64,000 nucleotides of DNA from assembly GCA_947448525.1 (NCBI GenBank), contig CANFNV010000009.1:23728-87727 (forward strand), read 5' to 3'. Shown piece by piece: positions 26,972 through 36,651 of this stretch (position 1 is its first letter; each line of letters opens with the position of its first letter). Origin of the DNA: Flavobacteriaceae bacterium (GTDB lineage: Bacteria > Bacteroidota > Bacteroidia > Flavobacteriales > Flavobacteriaceae). The translations under genes were made by a program, and so were the position numbers. The notes beneath the pieces were generated by a model. It ran no database searches. It had not been told where the DNA came from and worked only from the letters and a program-made list of their open reading frames with translations.

Positions 26972-29839
26972 ATGAAGATTTATTATTTTATTTTGACATT
27001 GTTTTTTTGTAGCATTTCATTTGCACAAAGTACAATTTCAGGTTCGGTAAAAGACAGTAAAAACGAACCCATTCCTGGCGCAAACATTAAAGTTGTTGGC
27101 GAATCTTCAGGAACAGTTACAGATGGAGACGGTAAATTTATGATTAAAGTTTCCAAAAAACCACCTTATACTATTGAGATTTCAAGCATCGGATTTGCAG
27201 TTCAAAAAGTAGCGGTTTCAGCAGCTGGACAAAAGGTTGCAGTAGTATTAGAAAGTCAAAATATCCAACTTGAAGACATTGTAGTTTCTGCTTCTAGAAC
27301 TCCTGAGCGAATTAAAGAATCTCCAGTTACAATAGAGAGAATGGGAATCAAGGACATTAAAAAATCGGCTTCTCCAACTTTTTATGACGGTTTAGAAAAC
27401 CTTAAAGAAGTTCAAATGAATACCAGTAGCATGTCATTCAAATCCATTAATACTCGTGGATTTGCAACGGTTGCGAATACTCGTTTTATGCAATTGGTTG
27501 ACGGTATGGATAACTCATCACCATTATTGAACTTTGTTATTGGAAACATGATTGGTGTTTCTGAAGTAGATGTTCAGAGTGTAGAACTTTTACCAGGAGC
27601 TTCATCTGCTTTGTATGGTGCTAATGCTTTTAATGGAATTTTGTTTATGAATAGCAAAAGCCCGTTCACTAGCCAAGGAATTACTGCCTATGTAAAATAT
27701 GGCCAAACTTCTCAAAAAGCTGCGGGAACAAACGACTATGCTGATTATGGTGTTAGAGTAGCACATGCTTTTGATAGCCATTTTGCTGCAAAAGCCAACT
27801 TTACATTTTTAAAAGCTACAGATTGGTTTGCCACAGATTACAACGAATACAAAAACAATGAAATCACAGGCAACACAAGAACTAATCCAAATTATAACGG
27901 ACTTAATGTTTATGGTGATGAGGCTTCAACAAATTTAAAAGGAGTTGGACATTCACTTGCTGATCTGGGGTTAATACCTGCTTCGGCGGTAAATTTACTT
28001 CCTAGCTATAATGTAAGCAGAACAGGTTATAACGAAGTTGATTTAACAGATAATAAAGTAAGAAATTCTAAGGTTGATTTCTCCTTACATTTTAGACCTT
28101 TAGGAAATGAAAAATTAGAAATTATCTGGCAAAGCAAATTTGGTTTTGGTAATGCAGTTTATCAAGGTGCCAATAGATATTATTTAAATGACTTTTTTAT
28201 GCAACAACATAAATTAGAATTTAAAGGTAAGAACTTTTTTGTAAGAGGATATACTACGACAGAAGATGGTGGTAAATCTTACGATATGTTATTCACAGGT
28301 ATTAATGTTAACAGAGCATGGAAAGATGACAAAACATGGTTTGGTCAATATGCAGGTCAATATATTAATTCTACATTAAGTGGAGCAACTCCAGATCAAG
28401 CTCATGCAGCAGCAAGAGTTGTAGCAGATTCTGGAAGATTCCTTCCAGGAAGTGATGCTTTTAAGAATGCTTTTAACAATGTAATTGCTAATCCAGATGT
28501 ACTTTCGGGTTCTAAATTGGTAGATAATTCGAGAATTTATCACTCTGATGCCAATTACAATTTCAAAGATGTATTCAAACCGGTTGAAATTCAAGTAGGA
28601 GGTTCCTACAGAGAATACCAATTGAATTCACATGGAAGAATTTATACAGATGCTACTGGACCAATTCACTATAATGAATATGGAATGTACACCCAATTAC
28701 AGAAAAAATTAATGGACGACAGATTAAAACTTACGAGTTCAGTTCGTTATGATAAATCTAAAAACTTTGACGGAAACTTCTCTCCAAGAATATCTGCTGT
28801 ATATTCTGCTGGAGCCGATAAAAATCATACGTTCAGAGGTTCATTTCAAACAGGTTTTAGAAATCCATCTACTCAAGACCAATACATAGGATTCAATGTA
28901 GGAAGTGCGGTGTTAATTGGTTCAGCTCCAGAAAATTTAGAGAGATTTAAAGAGCTTTTAGAAGTTTCTACTTCGGGTATAACTTATGCTGCTAATAGTG
29001 TTACAACTGGTGGGGTAACAAGAGTACCTATGACAGGAACAAATGCTTACCAAAATTCTTATACAGATGCTTCTTTTCAATCTTTTCAATCTTTAAATTC
29101 TACAGATCCAAATACGGCTGCTAGTTTGTTGAGAAAATCAAACGCAACGTTTGTAAAACCAGAAACCGTAAAGGCATTTGAATTAGGTTACAGAGGACAA
29201 TTTAAAGGTTTCTCATATGATGTTAACGGATATTATAATATTTATAATAATTTCCTTGGTAACTTAACTGTAGTAGCTCCATATTATGGTAATGCTACAG
29301 ATTCTCCTGTTTATTCTGCGGTTCCTTCGGCTACAGATTATAATGCTCAAGCTGTTCATGCACTTTCAAACGGAAATTATAGAAAATACCAATTATATAC
29401 TAATACTGATATAGAAATCAAATCATTAGGTTTTGGAATGGGGGTTTCTAAAAAAGTATATAAAGATTTTGAAGTAGGAGCAAATTACAACTATGCTCAA
29501 TTTGATTTTGATCAAGCCAAAGACCCAAGTTTTGAAGCAAGTTTCAATACGCCTAAACACAGAGTAAAAGCTTCATTTGGAAATGAGAAATTATTCAAAA
29601 ATTTTGGTTTCAATATAAGTGGAAGATGGAATTCAAGCTATTTATGGCAGTCAACATTTGTAGACGGTATGATTTCTTCGGCAACAGTGGTTGATGCACA
29701 AATTAACTATTCAATTCCTAAATTGAAATCAGTTTTAAAATTAGGAGCTGCAAATCTTGGAGGTAAAGAATACCGACAAGTTTTAGGAGCAGGTTTAATA
29801 GGACAACAATATTTTGCATCTTTAACAATCAATCCGTAA
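26972..29839 (+). CDS. TonB-dependent outer-membrane receptor
   Basis: A TonB-dependent receptor of 955 residues from the ATG at 26972. Residues 1-19 are a signal peptide (LTLFFCSISFAQ). A carboxypeptidase-regulatory-like domain follows (about 20-105, SGSVKDSKNEPIPGANIKV), as is typical of Bacteroidota receptors, then the plug (about 115-235, IKSVNTRG-like segment SINTRGFATVANTRF) and a 22-strand barrel. The ligand cannot be read. The longer frame from 26861 adds 37 residues without a signal peptide and is not used. An SGNH lipoprotein gene follows after 33 bases, suggesting a paired uptake or processing unit. Confidence 0.92.
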   Translation: MKIYYFILTLFFCSISFAQSTISGSVKDSKNEPIPGANIKVVGESSGTVTDGDGKFMIKVSKKPPYTIEISSIGFAVQKVAVSAAGQKVAVVLESQNIQLEDIVVSASRTPERIKESPVTIERMGIKDIKKSASPTFYDGLENLKEVQMNTSSMSFKSINTRGFATVANTRFMQLVDGMDNSSPLLNFVIGNMIGVSEVDVQSVELLPGASSALYGANAFNGILFMNSKSPFTSQGITAYVKYGQTSQKAAGTNDYADYGVRVAHAFDSHFAAKANFTFLKATDWFATDYNEYKNNEITGNTRTNPNYNGLNVYGDEASTNLKGVGHSLADLGLIPASAVNLLPSYNVSRTGYNEVDLTDNKVRNSKVDFSLHFRPLGNEKLEIIWQSKFGFGNAVYQGANRYYLNDFFMQQHKLEFKGKNFFVRGYTTTEDGGKSYDMLFTGINVNRAWKDDKTWFGQYAGQYINSTLSGATPDQAHAAARVVADSGRFLPGSDAFKNAFNNVIANPDVLSGSKLVDNSRIYHSDANYNFKDVFKPVEIQVGGSYREYQLNSHGRIYTDATGPIHYNEYGMYTQLQKKLMDDRLKLTSSVRYDKSKNFDGNFSPRISAVYSAGADKNHTFRGSFQTGFRNPSTQDQYIGFNVGSAVLIGSAPENLERFKELLEVSTSGITYAANSVTTGGVTRVPMTGTNAYQNSYTDASFQSFQSLNSTDPNTAASLLRKSNATFVKPETVKAFELGYRGQFKGFSYDVNGYYNIYNNFLGNLTVVAPYYGNATDSPVYSAVPSATDYNAQAVHALSNGNYRKYQLYTNTDIEIKSLGFGMGVSKKVYKDFEVGANYNYAQFDFDQAKDPSFEASFNTPKHRVKASFGNEKLFKNFGFNISGRWNSSYLWQSTFVDGMISSATVVDAQINYSIPKLKSVLKLGAANLGGKEYRQVLGAGLIGQQYFASLTINP

Positions 29840-29872
29840 TTTTAAATAAATAACTTTATAATACATACGATT

Positions 29873-31414
29873 ATGATAAAAAATTTCAAATGGTTACTAT
29901 TGGTTTCATTAACCTTTGTAGCTTGTAGTAAAAGTGATGATACTACAGTTGTTTCTAATTCATCAGATGGATTGCCACTTACTGCGGGAAGTGCTGATTT
30001 TTCTAGATATGTTTCGTTGGGTAACTCACTAACTTCTGGATATAGTGATAGCGCACTTTTTATTGAAGGGCAAAAAGGATCTTATCCAGCAATTTTAGCG
30101 GAACAATTTGCTCTAGTTGGTGGTGGTGCTTTTACCATTCCATTTATGAATGATAATGTTGGAGGATTACTTCTTGGAGGAACTCAAATTCAAGGACCAA
30201 GATTATATTTTAATGGATCAGCACCCGTACCGGTTTCTGGAACACCAACAACTGAAATTACAAATCACTTAACTGGACCTTTCAATAATTTAGGCATTCC
30301 TGGAGCAAAGAGCTTTCATTTATTAGCTTCGGGTTATGGTAATGTTGCGGGTGTCGCCACAGGACAAGCCAATCCATATTATGTTCGATTTGCTTCTTCT
30401 GCAACTTCTAAAGTTATTGATGACGCAACAGTTCAAAATCCAACATTCTTCTCTCTTTGGATTGGAAATAATGATGTATTAGCTTATGCTATTTCAGGAG
30501 GAACAGGAACTAATCAAATCGGAAACTTGAATCCGGCAACCTACGGTCCTAATGATATTACCGACCCAGGGGTATTTGCCACTGTTTATAATACATTGGT
30601 AACAAATTTAACTGCAAATGGTGCTAAAGGTGTTATAGCCAATATTCCGGATGTAACTTCAGTTCCATTTTTTACAACAGTTCCAACTGATCCTATTCCA
30701 GCTTTGCCTGCTGCAAGTGCGGGTCAATTAAACGCCTTATTTGGCGGAATTAATTCTGCTTTAGCATCTTTTGGATTGCCTGCTCGATTTGTAACTCTTT
30801 CAACATCACAAAATAATCCATTGCTTATTAAAGACGAAAGTTTGATGAATATTTCATCACAAATTACTTCTGCTTTAATGGCTCCACCCTACAACTACCA
30901 ACCTGCAACTGCTGGATTTATTGGAAGTATTTATGGTCAAGCTAGACACGCTAGTAAAGCGCCCGCATCAAGAGATTATATTCTTTTGACCGCTCAAACC
31001 GTTATAGGAACCACACAATCTGGAGCTCCATCTCCATTTAATACAGTTGGAGTTTCTTATCCAATGCAGGATAATACCACATTAACCGCAACAGAAACCG
31101 CAGAGGTTAAAACAGCTACAACCGCTTACAATAATACAATTGAATCTTTAGCTACCTCCAAAGGATTGGCTTTTATGAATGCAAATCTATTTTTAACTCA
31201 AGTTGCTAATGGTGGGATAACTGCTGATGGATTTACTATGACTTCAACGTATGTTACAGGAAATGCTTTTTCATTAGATGGAGTTCATCCTAGCCCGAGA
31301 GGACAGGCTTTAATTGCAAATAAATTTATTGAAGCAATTAATTTAAAATATGGCTCGAACTTAAAAGGAGTAGATATAGGAAAATATAGAATTTTATTTC
31401 CAGCGTCATTATAA
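29873..31414 (+). CDS. SGNH/GDSL-family hydrolase lipoprotein
   Basis: A 513-residue lipoprotein, signal ending at Cys18 (LTFVACSKSDD). The acidic residues right after the cysteine resemble the export signal that sends Flavobacterium lipoproteins to the cell surface. SGNH blocks are present: block I SLGNSLTSGYSD (Ser nucleophile, with the usual GDS read as GNS), block III IGNNDVL, and block V DGVHPS with the Asp-His pair. It probably deacylates or de-esterifies a lipid or glycan substrate. Its position directly after the TonB receptor suggests joint action on one ligand. Confidence 0.88.
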   Translation: MIKNFKWLLLVSLTFVACSKSDDTTVVSNSSDGLPLTAGSADFSRYVSLGNSLTSGYSDSALFIEGQKGSYPAILAEQFALVGGGAFTIPFMNDNVGGLLLGGTQIQGPRLYFNGSAPVPVSGTPTTEITNHLTGPFNNLGIPGAKSFHLLASGYGNVAGVATGQANPYYVRFASSATSKVIDDATVQNPTFFSLWIGNNDVLAYAISGGTGTNQIGNLNPATYGPNDITDPGVFATVYNTLVTNLTANGAKGVIANIPDVTSVPFFTTVPTDPIPALPAASAGQLNALFGGINSALASFGLPARFVTLSTSQNNPLLIKDESLMNISSQITSALMAPPYNYQPATAGFIGSIYGQARHASKAPASRDYILLTAQTVIGTTQSGAPSPFNTVGVSYPMQDNTTLTATETAEVKTATTAYNNTIESLATSKGLAFMNANLFLTQVANGGITADGFTMTSTYVTGNAFSLDGVHPSPRGQALIANKFIEAINLKYGSNLKGVDIGKYRILFPASL

Positions 31415-31441
31415 TAAATTAAGTAAAAAAACCAAAATCTT

Positions 31442-31474
31442 AAACCATCAACTTCGGTTGGTGGTTTTTTGTTT
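31442..31474 (+). terminator. Terminator after the SGNH lipoprotein gene
   Basis: Stem AAACCATCAAC with GTTGGTGGTTT (one G-U pair), closed by a TTCG tetraloop, followed by TTTGTTTATT. A strong hairpin 27 bases after the stop. Confidence 0.85.
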
Positions 31475-31554
31475 ATTTGCTATAGATTTTTCGATGTTTA
31501 ATTGGATAGGTCGAAAAAAAATCAAAAAACACCTAAAAAAATATCTTTTTGCTA

Positions 31555-31584
31555 TTGATTTTCTATTAAGAAAATTTATCTTTG
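31555..31584 (+). promoter_or_regulatory. Promoter of atpDC
   Basis: TTG at 31555-31557 and TATCTTTG at 31577-31584, 19 bases apart: the best match to the Bacteroidota consensus in the window. The leader before atpD would be about 55 bases. Confidence 0.7.
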
Positions 31585-31642
31585 CACTCTGAAAAAAGAC
31601 ATCATTTTTTCATTTCTAATACGCTATTAAATAAATACATAA

Positions 31643-33157
<1,515 letters not shown>

Positions 33158-33240
33158 GAATTAGGATTAAGTAATCATAGAATTAGGATTTTAAGAACTT
33201 CCTAAATCGAAAATCCTAAATCCAGAATCCTAAATTAAAT
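33158..33240. repeat. Short direct and inverted repeats between atpD and atpC
   Basis: GAATTAGGATT occurs at 33158-33168 and 33180-33190; the complementary AATCCTAAAT occurs near 33212-33221 and 33226-33235. The two orientations could pair into a hairpin in the atpDC message. Looks like a small degenerate intergenic repeat. Confidence 0.55.
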
Positions 33241-33243
33241 AAA

Positions 33244-33525
33244 ATGATTTTAGAAATAGTATCACCAGAAGCAACATTATTTAAAGGAGAAGTAACTTCG
33301 GTTTCTTTACCAGGCGTAGATGGTTCTTTTCAAATATTGAATAACCACGCGCCAATAGTATCCATTTTGAAACAAGGAACTGTAAAAATTACAGCCGCTA
33401 GTTTTAATTTCAACAAAGAAGTAGAGGATAAATTTACCAGAGTAAATGACCAAAACTTTAACCTAGAAATTGCATCTGGAACTATTGAAATGAAAGAAAA
33501 CAAAGTGATTGTTTTAGCTGACTAA
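33244..33525 (+). CDS. atpC: F0F1 ATP synthase subunit epsilon (short form)
   Basis: The epsilon subunit, 93 residues. The N-terminal beta-sandwich is complete (EIVSPEATLFKGEV, LPGVDGSFQILNNHAPIVS), but the C-terminal helical hairpin found in E. coli epsilon (about 139 residues) is absent. That part inhibits ATP hydrolysis in other bacteria, so inhibition by epsilon is unlikely here. The short form is usual in Bacteroidota. It follows atpD by 86 bases that hold the repeats described above. Confidence 0.93.
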   Translation: MILEIVSPEATLFKGEVTSVSLPGVDGSFQILNNHAPIVSILKQGTVKITAASFNFNKEVEDKFTRVNDQNFNLEIASGTIEMKENKVIVLAD

Positions 33526-33546
33526 GACAATTTCAAAATAAAACAT

Positions 33547-33577
33547 AAAAGCCAAGCATATTTGTTTGGCTTTTTTT
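33547..33577 (+). terminator. Terminator of atpDC
   Basis: Stem AAAAGCCAAGCA with TGTTTGGCTTTT (one G-U pair), four-base loop, and a T-rich tail, 22 bases after the atpC stop. Confidence 0.8.
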
Positions 33578-33578
33578 A

Positions 33579-33622
33579 TTCCCCTCTTTTGGAGGGATGC
33601 CCGAAGGGCGGGGTGGTTTTTA
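33579..33622. repeat. GC-rich palindromic repeat element
   Basis: A GC-rich stretch in an AT-rich gap, with CCCCTC...GGAGGG and GCCCGAAGGGC palindromes followed by GGGGTGG. It resembles an interspersed extragenic repeat seen in many Flavobacterium genomes (from memory). Reading it as protein gives a small spurious frame. Confidence 0.5.
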
Positions 33623-33699
33623 GATGCTATTTAAAACTACCCAAAACAATATTTTTATTTGTTTTATTTTTTAAGAGATTGAATCTACAATATTTTTAT

Positions 33700-33879
33700 T
33701 TAATTTTTGTTTTTATTATCATTAATAAACTCTTTGATTTTATTAAACAATAACCAACTGGAACATAAAATCAATACGATTTGATAAATACGAACATTAT
33801 TATAACCCTCATTAAAAATTTCTATCAAAAGTCCTATAATACATAGGGCGTAAAAAAACATCCAAATTTTATTTTTCAT
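33700..33879 (-). CDS. Small membrane protein, unknown function
   Basis: A 59-residue frame starting ATG at 33879 and ending TAA at 33702-33700. It begins MKNKIWMFFYALCIIGLLIE, has two hydrophobic segments (about 5-21 and 30-46) and a charged tail rich in Lys and Asn. I do not recognise a family. It lies 29 bases downstream of the XRE regulator on the same strand and looks like the third gene of that cassette. The coding claim rests on the frame, the membrane character and the position only. Confidence 0.55.
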   Translation of the reverse strand: MKNKIWMFFYALCIIGLLIEIFNEGYNNVRIYQIVLILCSSWLLFNKIKEFINDNKNKN

Positions 33880-33908
33880 AATTTAAAATTTTATTTAAAA
33901 CTATATTA

Positions 33909-34112
33909 TTATGCTACATATTCTAATATATCTCCAGGTTGGCATTCTAATATCTCACAGATAGCTTCCAGAGTAGAAAATCGTACTGCCTTGGCTTTTC
34001 CTGTTTTTAAAATGGAAAGATTTGCCGTAGTAATACCGATTTTCTCTGCTAACTCGTTGGATCGCATTTTGCGTTTGGCCAACATCACATCTAGGTTTAA
34101 AATAATTGGCAT
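33909..34112 (-). CDS. Small XRE-family transcriptional regulator
   Basis: A 67-residue helix-turn-helix protein consisting of little more than one Cro/CI-type DNA-binding domain (MRSNELAEKIGITTANLSIL contains helices 2 and 3). It matches the short YozG-like regulators that often sit next to DUF2975 genes. It follows that gene by three bases. It likely controls this cassette; an inverted repeat over the promoter (34665-34683) is the obvious candidate site. Confidence 0.9.
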   Translation of the reverse strand: MPIILNLDVMLAKRKMRSNELAEKIGITTANLSILKTGKAKAVRFSTLEAICEILECQPGDILEYVA

Positions 34113-34115
34113 AAT

Positions 34116-34628
34116 CTAAATTGTTAATTCGTTTTCTTCTTTCATTCTTGTAGCAATTTTAAAAATTACACTAATTACCATAAAGAATAATCCCAAACTT
34201 ATTGAAATCAAAAAGGAATCATAACCTCCTATATCTAAAGTTAATTTATAGTGTGGTCTTTCAATTATTTTATAGACAAATACAGACATATGGCTAATTA
34301 AAGAGGAAGCAATTATTAATTTTCCAATTAAATTAAACAATTGAATCACTTGTTCATTAAAAATTTCTCTTTTTTGAAATAAACCAACCACTTTACGCAA
34401 CAAATAAATGCTATACAAAAATACAATCCCACCAATCAAATTTATTATAACAATAACTTTAGATATAATGTTGTTTAAAACAATTTCTTGTCCTTTAATT
34501 GTAACAGGAATGTCAATTTCAGAACTAAATAATAAAAAAGGTGTAAAAACTAAAACTCCAATAGCTCCAATAAGCGATAAGAACCAAAAGAAATCTAATA
34601 TTGCTTTTAAAATGTTTAATTGTCTCAT
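34116..34628 (-). CDS. DUF2975 family membrane protein
   Basis: A 170-residue protein with four predicted membrane helices (about 10-32, 50-75, 95-118 and 135-160), matching DUF2975, a family of unknown function. The gene directly precedes a small XRE regulator, the usual arrangement for the family. A good promoter is present upstream on the same strand. Possible roles such as sensing a membrane signal and passing it to the regulator are inference only. Confidence 0.87.
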   Translation of the reverse strand: MRQLNILKAILDFFWFLSLIGAIGVLVFTPFLLFSSEIDIPVTIKGQEIVLNNIISKVIVIINLIGGIVFLYSIYLLRKVVGLFQKREIFNEQVIQLFNLIGKLIIASSLISHMSVFVYKIIERPHYKLTLDIGGYDSFLISISLGLFFMVISVIFKIATRMKEENELTI

Positions 34629-34651
34629 GTGTTTTGTTTTTTAATTCTATA

Positions 34652-34679
34652 CAAATATATAAAAATTATTGATAAACAA
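34652..34679 (-). promoter_or_regulatory. Promoter of the DUF2975/XRE cassette
   Basis: On the minus strand TTG (34679-34677) and TATATTTG (34659-34652), 17 bases apart; both boxes match the consensus. Leader to the DUF2975 start is about 20 bases. Confidence 0.65.
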
Positions 34680-34683
34680 TAAT
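34665..34683. promoter_or_regulatory. Candidate operator: perfect inverted repeat over the -33 box
   Basis: ATTATTG, five-base spacer, CAATAAT: a perfect seven-base inverted repeat whose right arm contains the TTG of the minus-strand promoter. Position and symmetry fit a binding site for the dimeric XRE regulator encoded downstream. AT-rich sequence makes chance palindromes more likely, so this is a candidate. Confidence 0.4.
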
Positions 34684-34736
34684 TAAACATTAAAAAACAA
34701 CTATTTTATTAAAATAATTATCTCCCTCGGATTTTC

Positions 34737-34744
34737 TATATTTG
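34737..34744 (+). promoter_or_regulatory. -7 box (TATATTTG) of bioF
   Basis: TATATTTG fits the consensus and ends six bases before the bioF ATG, implying a leaderless or near-leaderless message. No TTG at the expected distance. Confidence 0.45.
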
Positions 34745-34750
34745 TAGATT

Positions 34751-35896
34751 ATGAAACCATTCCCAAGAGCACTTACCCAAAAACTACATCAGCGTGAAGC
34801 AAATTATGCCTTGCGGGAATTGCCTGTTTCTAAAAATTTAATCGATTTTGCGTCAAATGATTATTTGGGTTTCAGTCAATCGGAAACTATTTTCAATGAA
34901 ACGCACGAGTATCTTTTGCAAAATAATATAAATGTAAATGGAGCTACTGGCTCTCGGCTAATTTCGGGCAACCATAATTTATATGCCATTACAGAAGATT
35001 TCATAGCCAATTTCCATCAAGCACCTTCGGCATTGATTTTCAATTCGGGATATGATGCCAACATTGGATTTTTTAGTTCCGTACCGCAGCGAAATGATAT
35101 TATTTTGTACGATGAATTGTGCCACGCTTCTATCCGTGACGGAATCACAATGAGTAAAGCCAAGTCCTACAAATTCCAACATAATAATCCAGCTGATTTA
35201 GAATCTAGTATTAAACGTTGTCACTCTGAGCTTGTCGAAGTGTATGTTGTTACCGAAAGCGTTTTCTCTATGGATGGCGATTGCCCCAATCTTGAAGAGC
35301 TTGTTGCTCTTTGCGAAAAATACCATTGCAATTTAGTGGTAGATGAAGCCCATGCCTTAGGAGTTTTTGGAGATTCCGGACAAGGATTAGTTCAAAGTAT
35401 AGACATACAAGACAAAGTGTTTGCAAGAATAATGACTTTTGGCAAAGCATTGGGTTGTCATGGCGCTGCTATTTTAGGCAGTGAAGAATTAAAAAATTAT
35501 TTAGTAAACTTTGCCCGAAGTTTTATTTATACTACGGGCTTATCACCACATTCGGTTGCTACAATATTAGTTGCCTATCAATATTTGGAAACAGAAAAAT
35601 TGGCAATTCAAAAACTCAAGCAAAACATTCAATTTTTCAATCAAGAGAAAATGCAGCTCGGTTTGAAACCCCTGTTTGTTTATAGTAAATCGGCCATTCA
35701 ATGCGCTATAATTCCTGGTAATGAAAAAGTAAAATCTATTGCCAATAAGTTACAAGAAAATGGATTTGACGTCAAAGCCATACTGTCTCCAACAATACCA
35801 GAAGGGCAGGAACGTTTACGATTTTGTTTGCATTCTTTCAATTCTCAAAAAGAAATTTCAGAAGTTTTACGTTTGTTGAGTACTTTTGTATTTTAA
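34751..35896 (+). CDS. bioF: 8-amino-7-oxononanoate synthase
   Basis: BioF condenses a pimeloyl thioester with alanine, the first committed step of biotin ring assembly. The 381 residues match the alpha-oxoamine synthase family. The PLP-binding lysine lies in MTFGKALGCHGAA (about residue 231), preceded by the cofactor-contacting VDEAHALGVFG. NDYLGFSQSE and GATGSRLISGNH are further family segments. It is the first gene of bioF-bioD-bioA-ketoacyl synthase. Confidence 0.94.
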   Translation: MKPFPRALTQKLHQREANYALRELPVSKNLIDFASNDYLGFSQSETIFNETHEYLLQNNINVNGATGSRLISGNHNLYAITEDFIANFHQAPSALIFNSGYDANIGFFSSVPQRNDIILYDELCHASIRDGITMSKAKSYKFQHNNPADLESSIKRCHSELVEVYVVTESVFSMDGDCPNLEELVALCEKYHCNLVVDEAHALGVFGDSGQGLVQSIDIQDKVFARIMTFGKALGCHGAAILGSEELKNYLVNFARSFIYTTGLSPHSVATILVAYQYLETEKLAIQKLKQNIQFFNQEKMQLGLKPLFVYSKSAIQCAIIPGNEKVKSIANKLQENGFDVKAILSPTIPEGQERLRFCLHSFNSQKEISEVLRLLSTFVF

Positions 35897-35919
35897 TTAT
35901 TATACAGTGAATTGCAAAA

Positions 35920-35976
35920 AGATTTTTAAAACTCAATGAAACTCTTTTTCTATGTGAAACTCAGTGAAAATTTATT
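35920..35976. repeat. Degenerate CTCTGTG-type repeat before bioD
   Basis: The spacer carries AACTCAATGAAACTC and TATGTGAAACTCAGTGAAA, short repeated units similar to those before bioA and the ketoacyl synthase gene. The most degenerate of the three. Confidence 0.4.
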
Positions 35977-36594
35977 ATGAAACTATTCATTACAGGAATT
36001 GGAACCGATGTGGGTAAAACTATTGCTTCTGCTATTATTACACAAGCATTAGAAGCCGATTATTGGAAACCTATTCAGGCTGGAGATTTGGATAATTCCG
36101 ACAGTCATAAAGTAAAATCTCAAATCTCAAATCCAAAATCCCAAATCTTTGAGAACAGTTATAAACTCAACACCCCTGCAAGTCCGCATTTGGCAGCATC
36201 AATTGATGGAATTATGATTGATTTAAAAAAAATTCATGAACCCGCAACTAAAAATCATTTAGTGATTGAAGGAGCGGGAGGTGTTTTTGTTCCGCTAAAC
36301 AATCAGGATTCTATTATTGATTTAATTCAAAAAGACTACAAAGTATTATTGGTTTCCCGTCATTATCTAGGCAGCATCAACCACACTTTGCTTACTTTTG
36401 AAGCCTTAAAAAACAGAAATATTCCTTTAGCTGGCATTATATTTTCAGGAGATGAAAACAAGGCTTCCGAAGAAATTATATTAGCCAAAACCAAAGCCAA
36501 ATTTATAGGAAGAATAGAAGAAGAACCTTACTTTAATACTAATGTAATTCAACAATATGCAGATGATTTTCGAGAAAATCTACTAAATTTATAA
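35977..36594 (+). CDS. bioD: ATP-dependent dethiobiotin synthetase
   Basis: BioD closes the ureido ring of dethiobiotin using CO2 and ATP. The 205 residues include the P-loop GIGTDVGKT near residue 7, the substrate-binding Lys in YWKPIQAGD, and EGAGGVFVPL. The stretch KVKSQISNPKSQIF is encoded by short A-rich repeats, but the length fits the family without an insertion. It lies 80 bases after bioF and 57 before bioA. Confidence 0.93.
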   Translation: MKLFITGIGTDVGKTIASAIITQALEADYWKPIQAGDLDNSDSHKVKSQISNPKSQIFENSYKLNTPASPHLAASIDGIMIDLKKIHEPATKNHLVIEGAGGVFVPLNNQDSIIDLIQKDYKVLLVSRHYLGSINHTLLTFEALKNRNIPLAGIIFSGDENKASEEIILAKTKAKFIGRIEEEPYFNTNVIQQYADDFRENLLNL

Positions 36595-36595
36595 A

Positions 36596-36651
36596 ACCTT
36601 TGTGACCCTCTGTGCTATTCTCTGTGTATCTTTGCTAAATATTTATTCAGC
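36596..36651. repeat. CTCTGTG-type repeat and -7 box before bioA
   Basis: CTTTGTGACC, CTCTGTGCTATT and CTCTGTGTAT form three imperfect units. The last runs into TATCTTTG (36627-36634), a perfect -7 box, so the repeat may supply a promoter for bioA. TTG at 36600-36602 is 24 bases upstream, slightly far. Confidence 0.5.

Noticed and set aside
33562..33753. A 63-codon plus-strand frame after atpC
   Set aside because: It reads through the terminator and the GC-rich repeat. Its PLLEGCPKGG-like segment is the usual artefact of translating that repeat.
36105..36155. A repeat-like insertion in bioD (AAATCTCAAATC units)
   Set aside because: The encoded KVKSQISNPKS segment matches what I recall of related BioD proteins at this position, and the gene has a normal length, so there is no sign of an inserted element.
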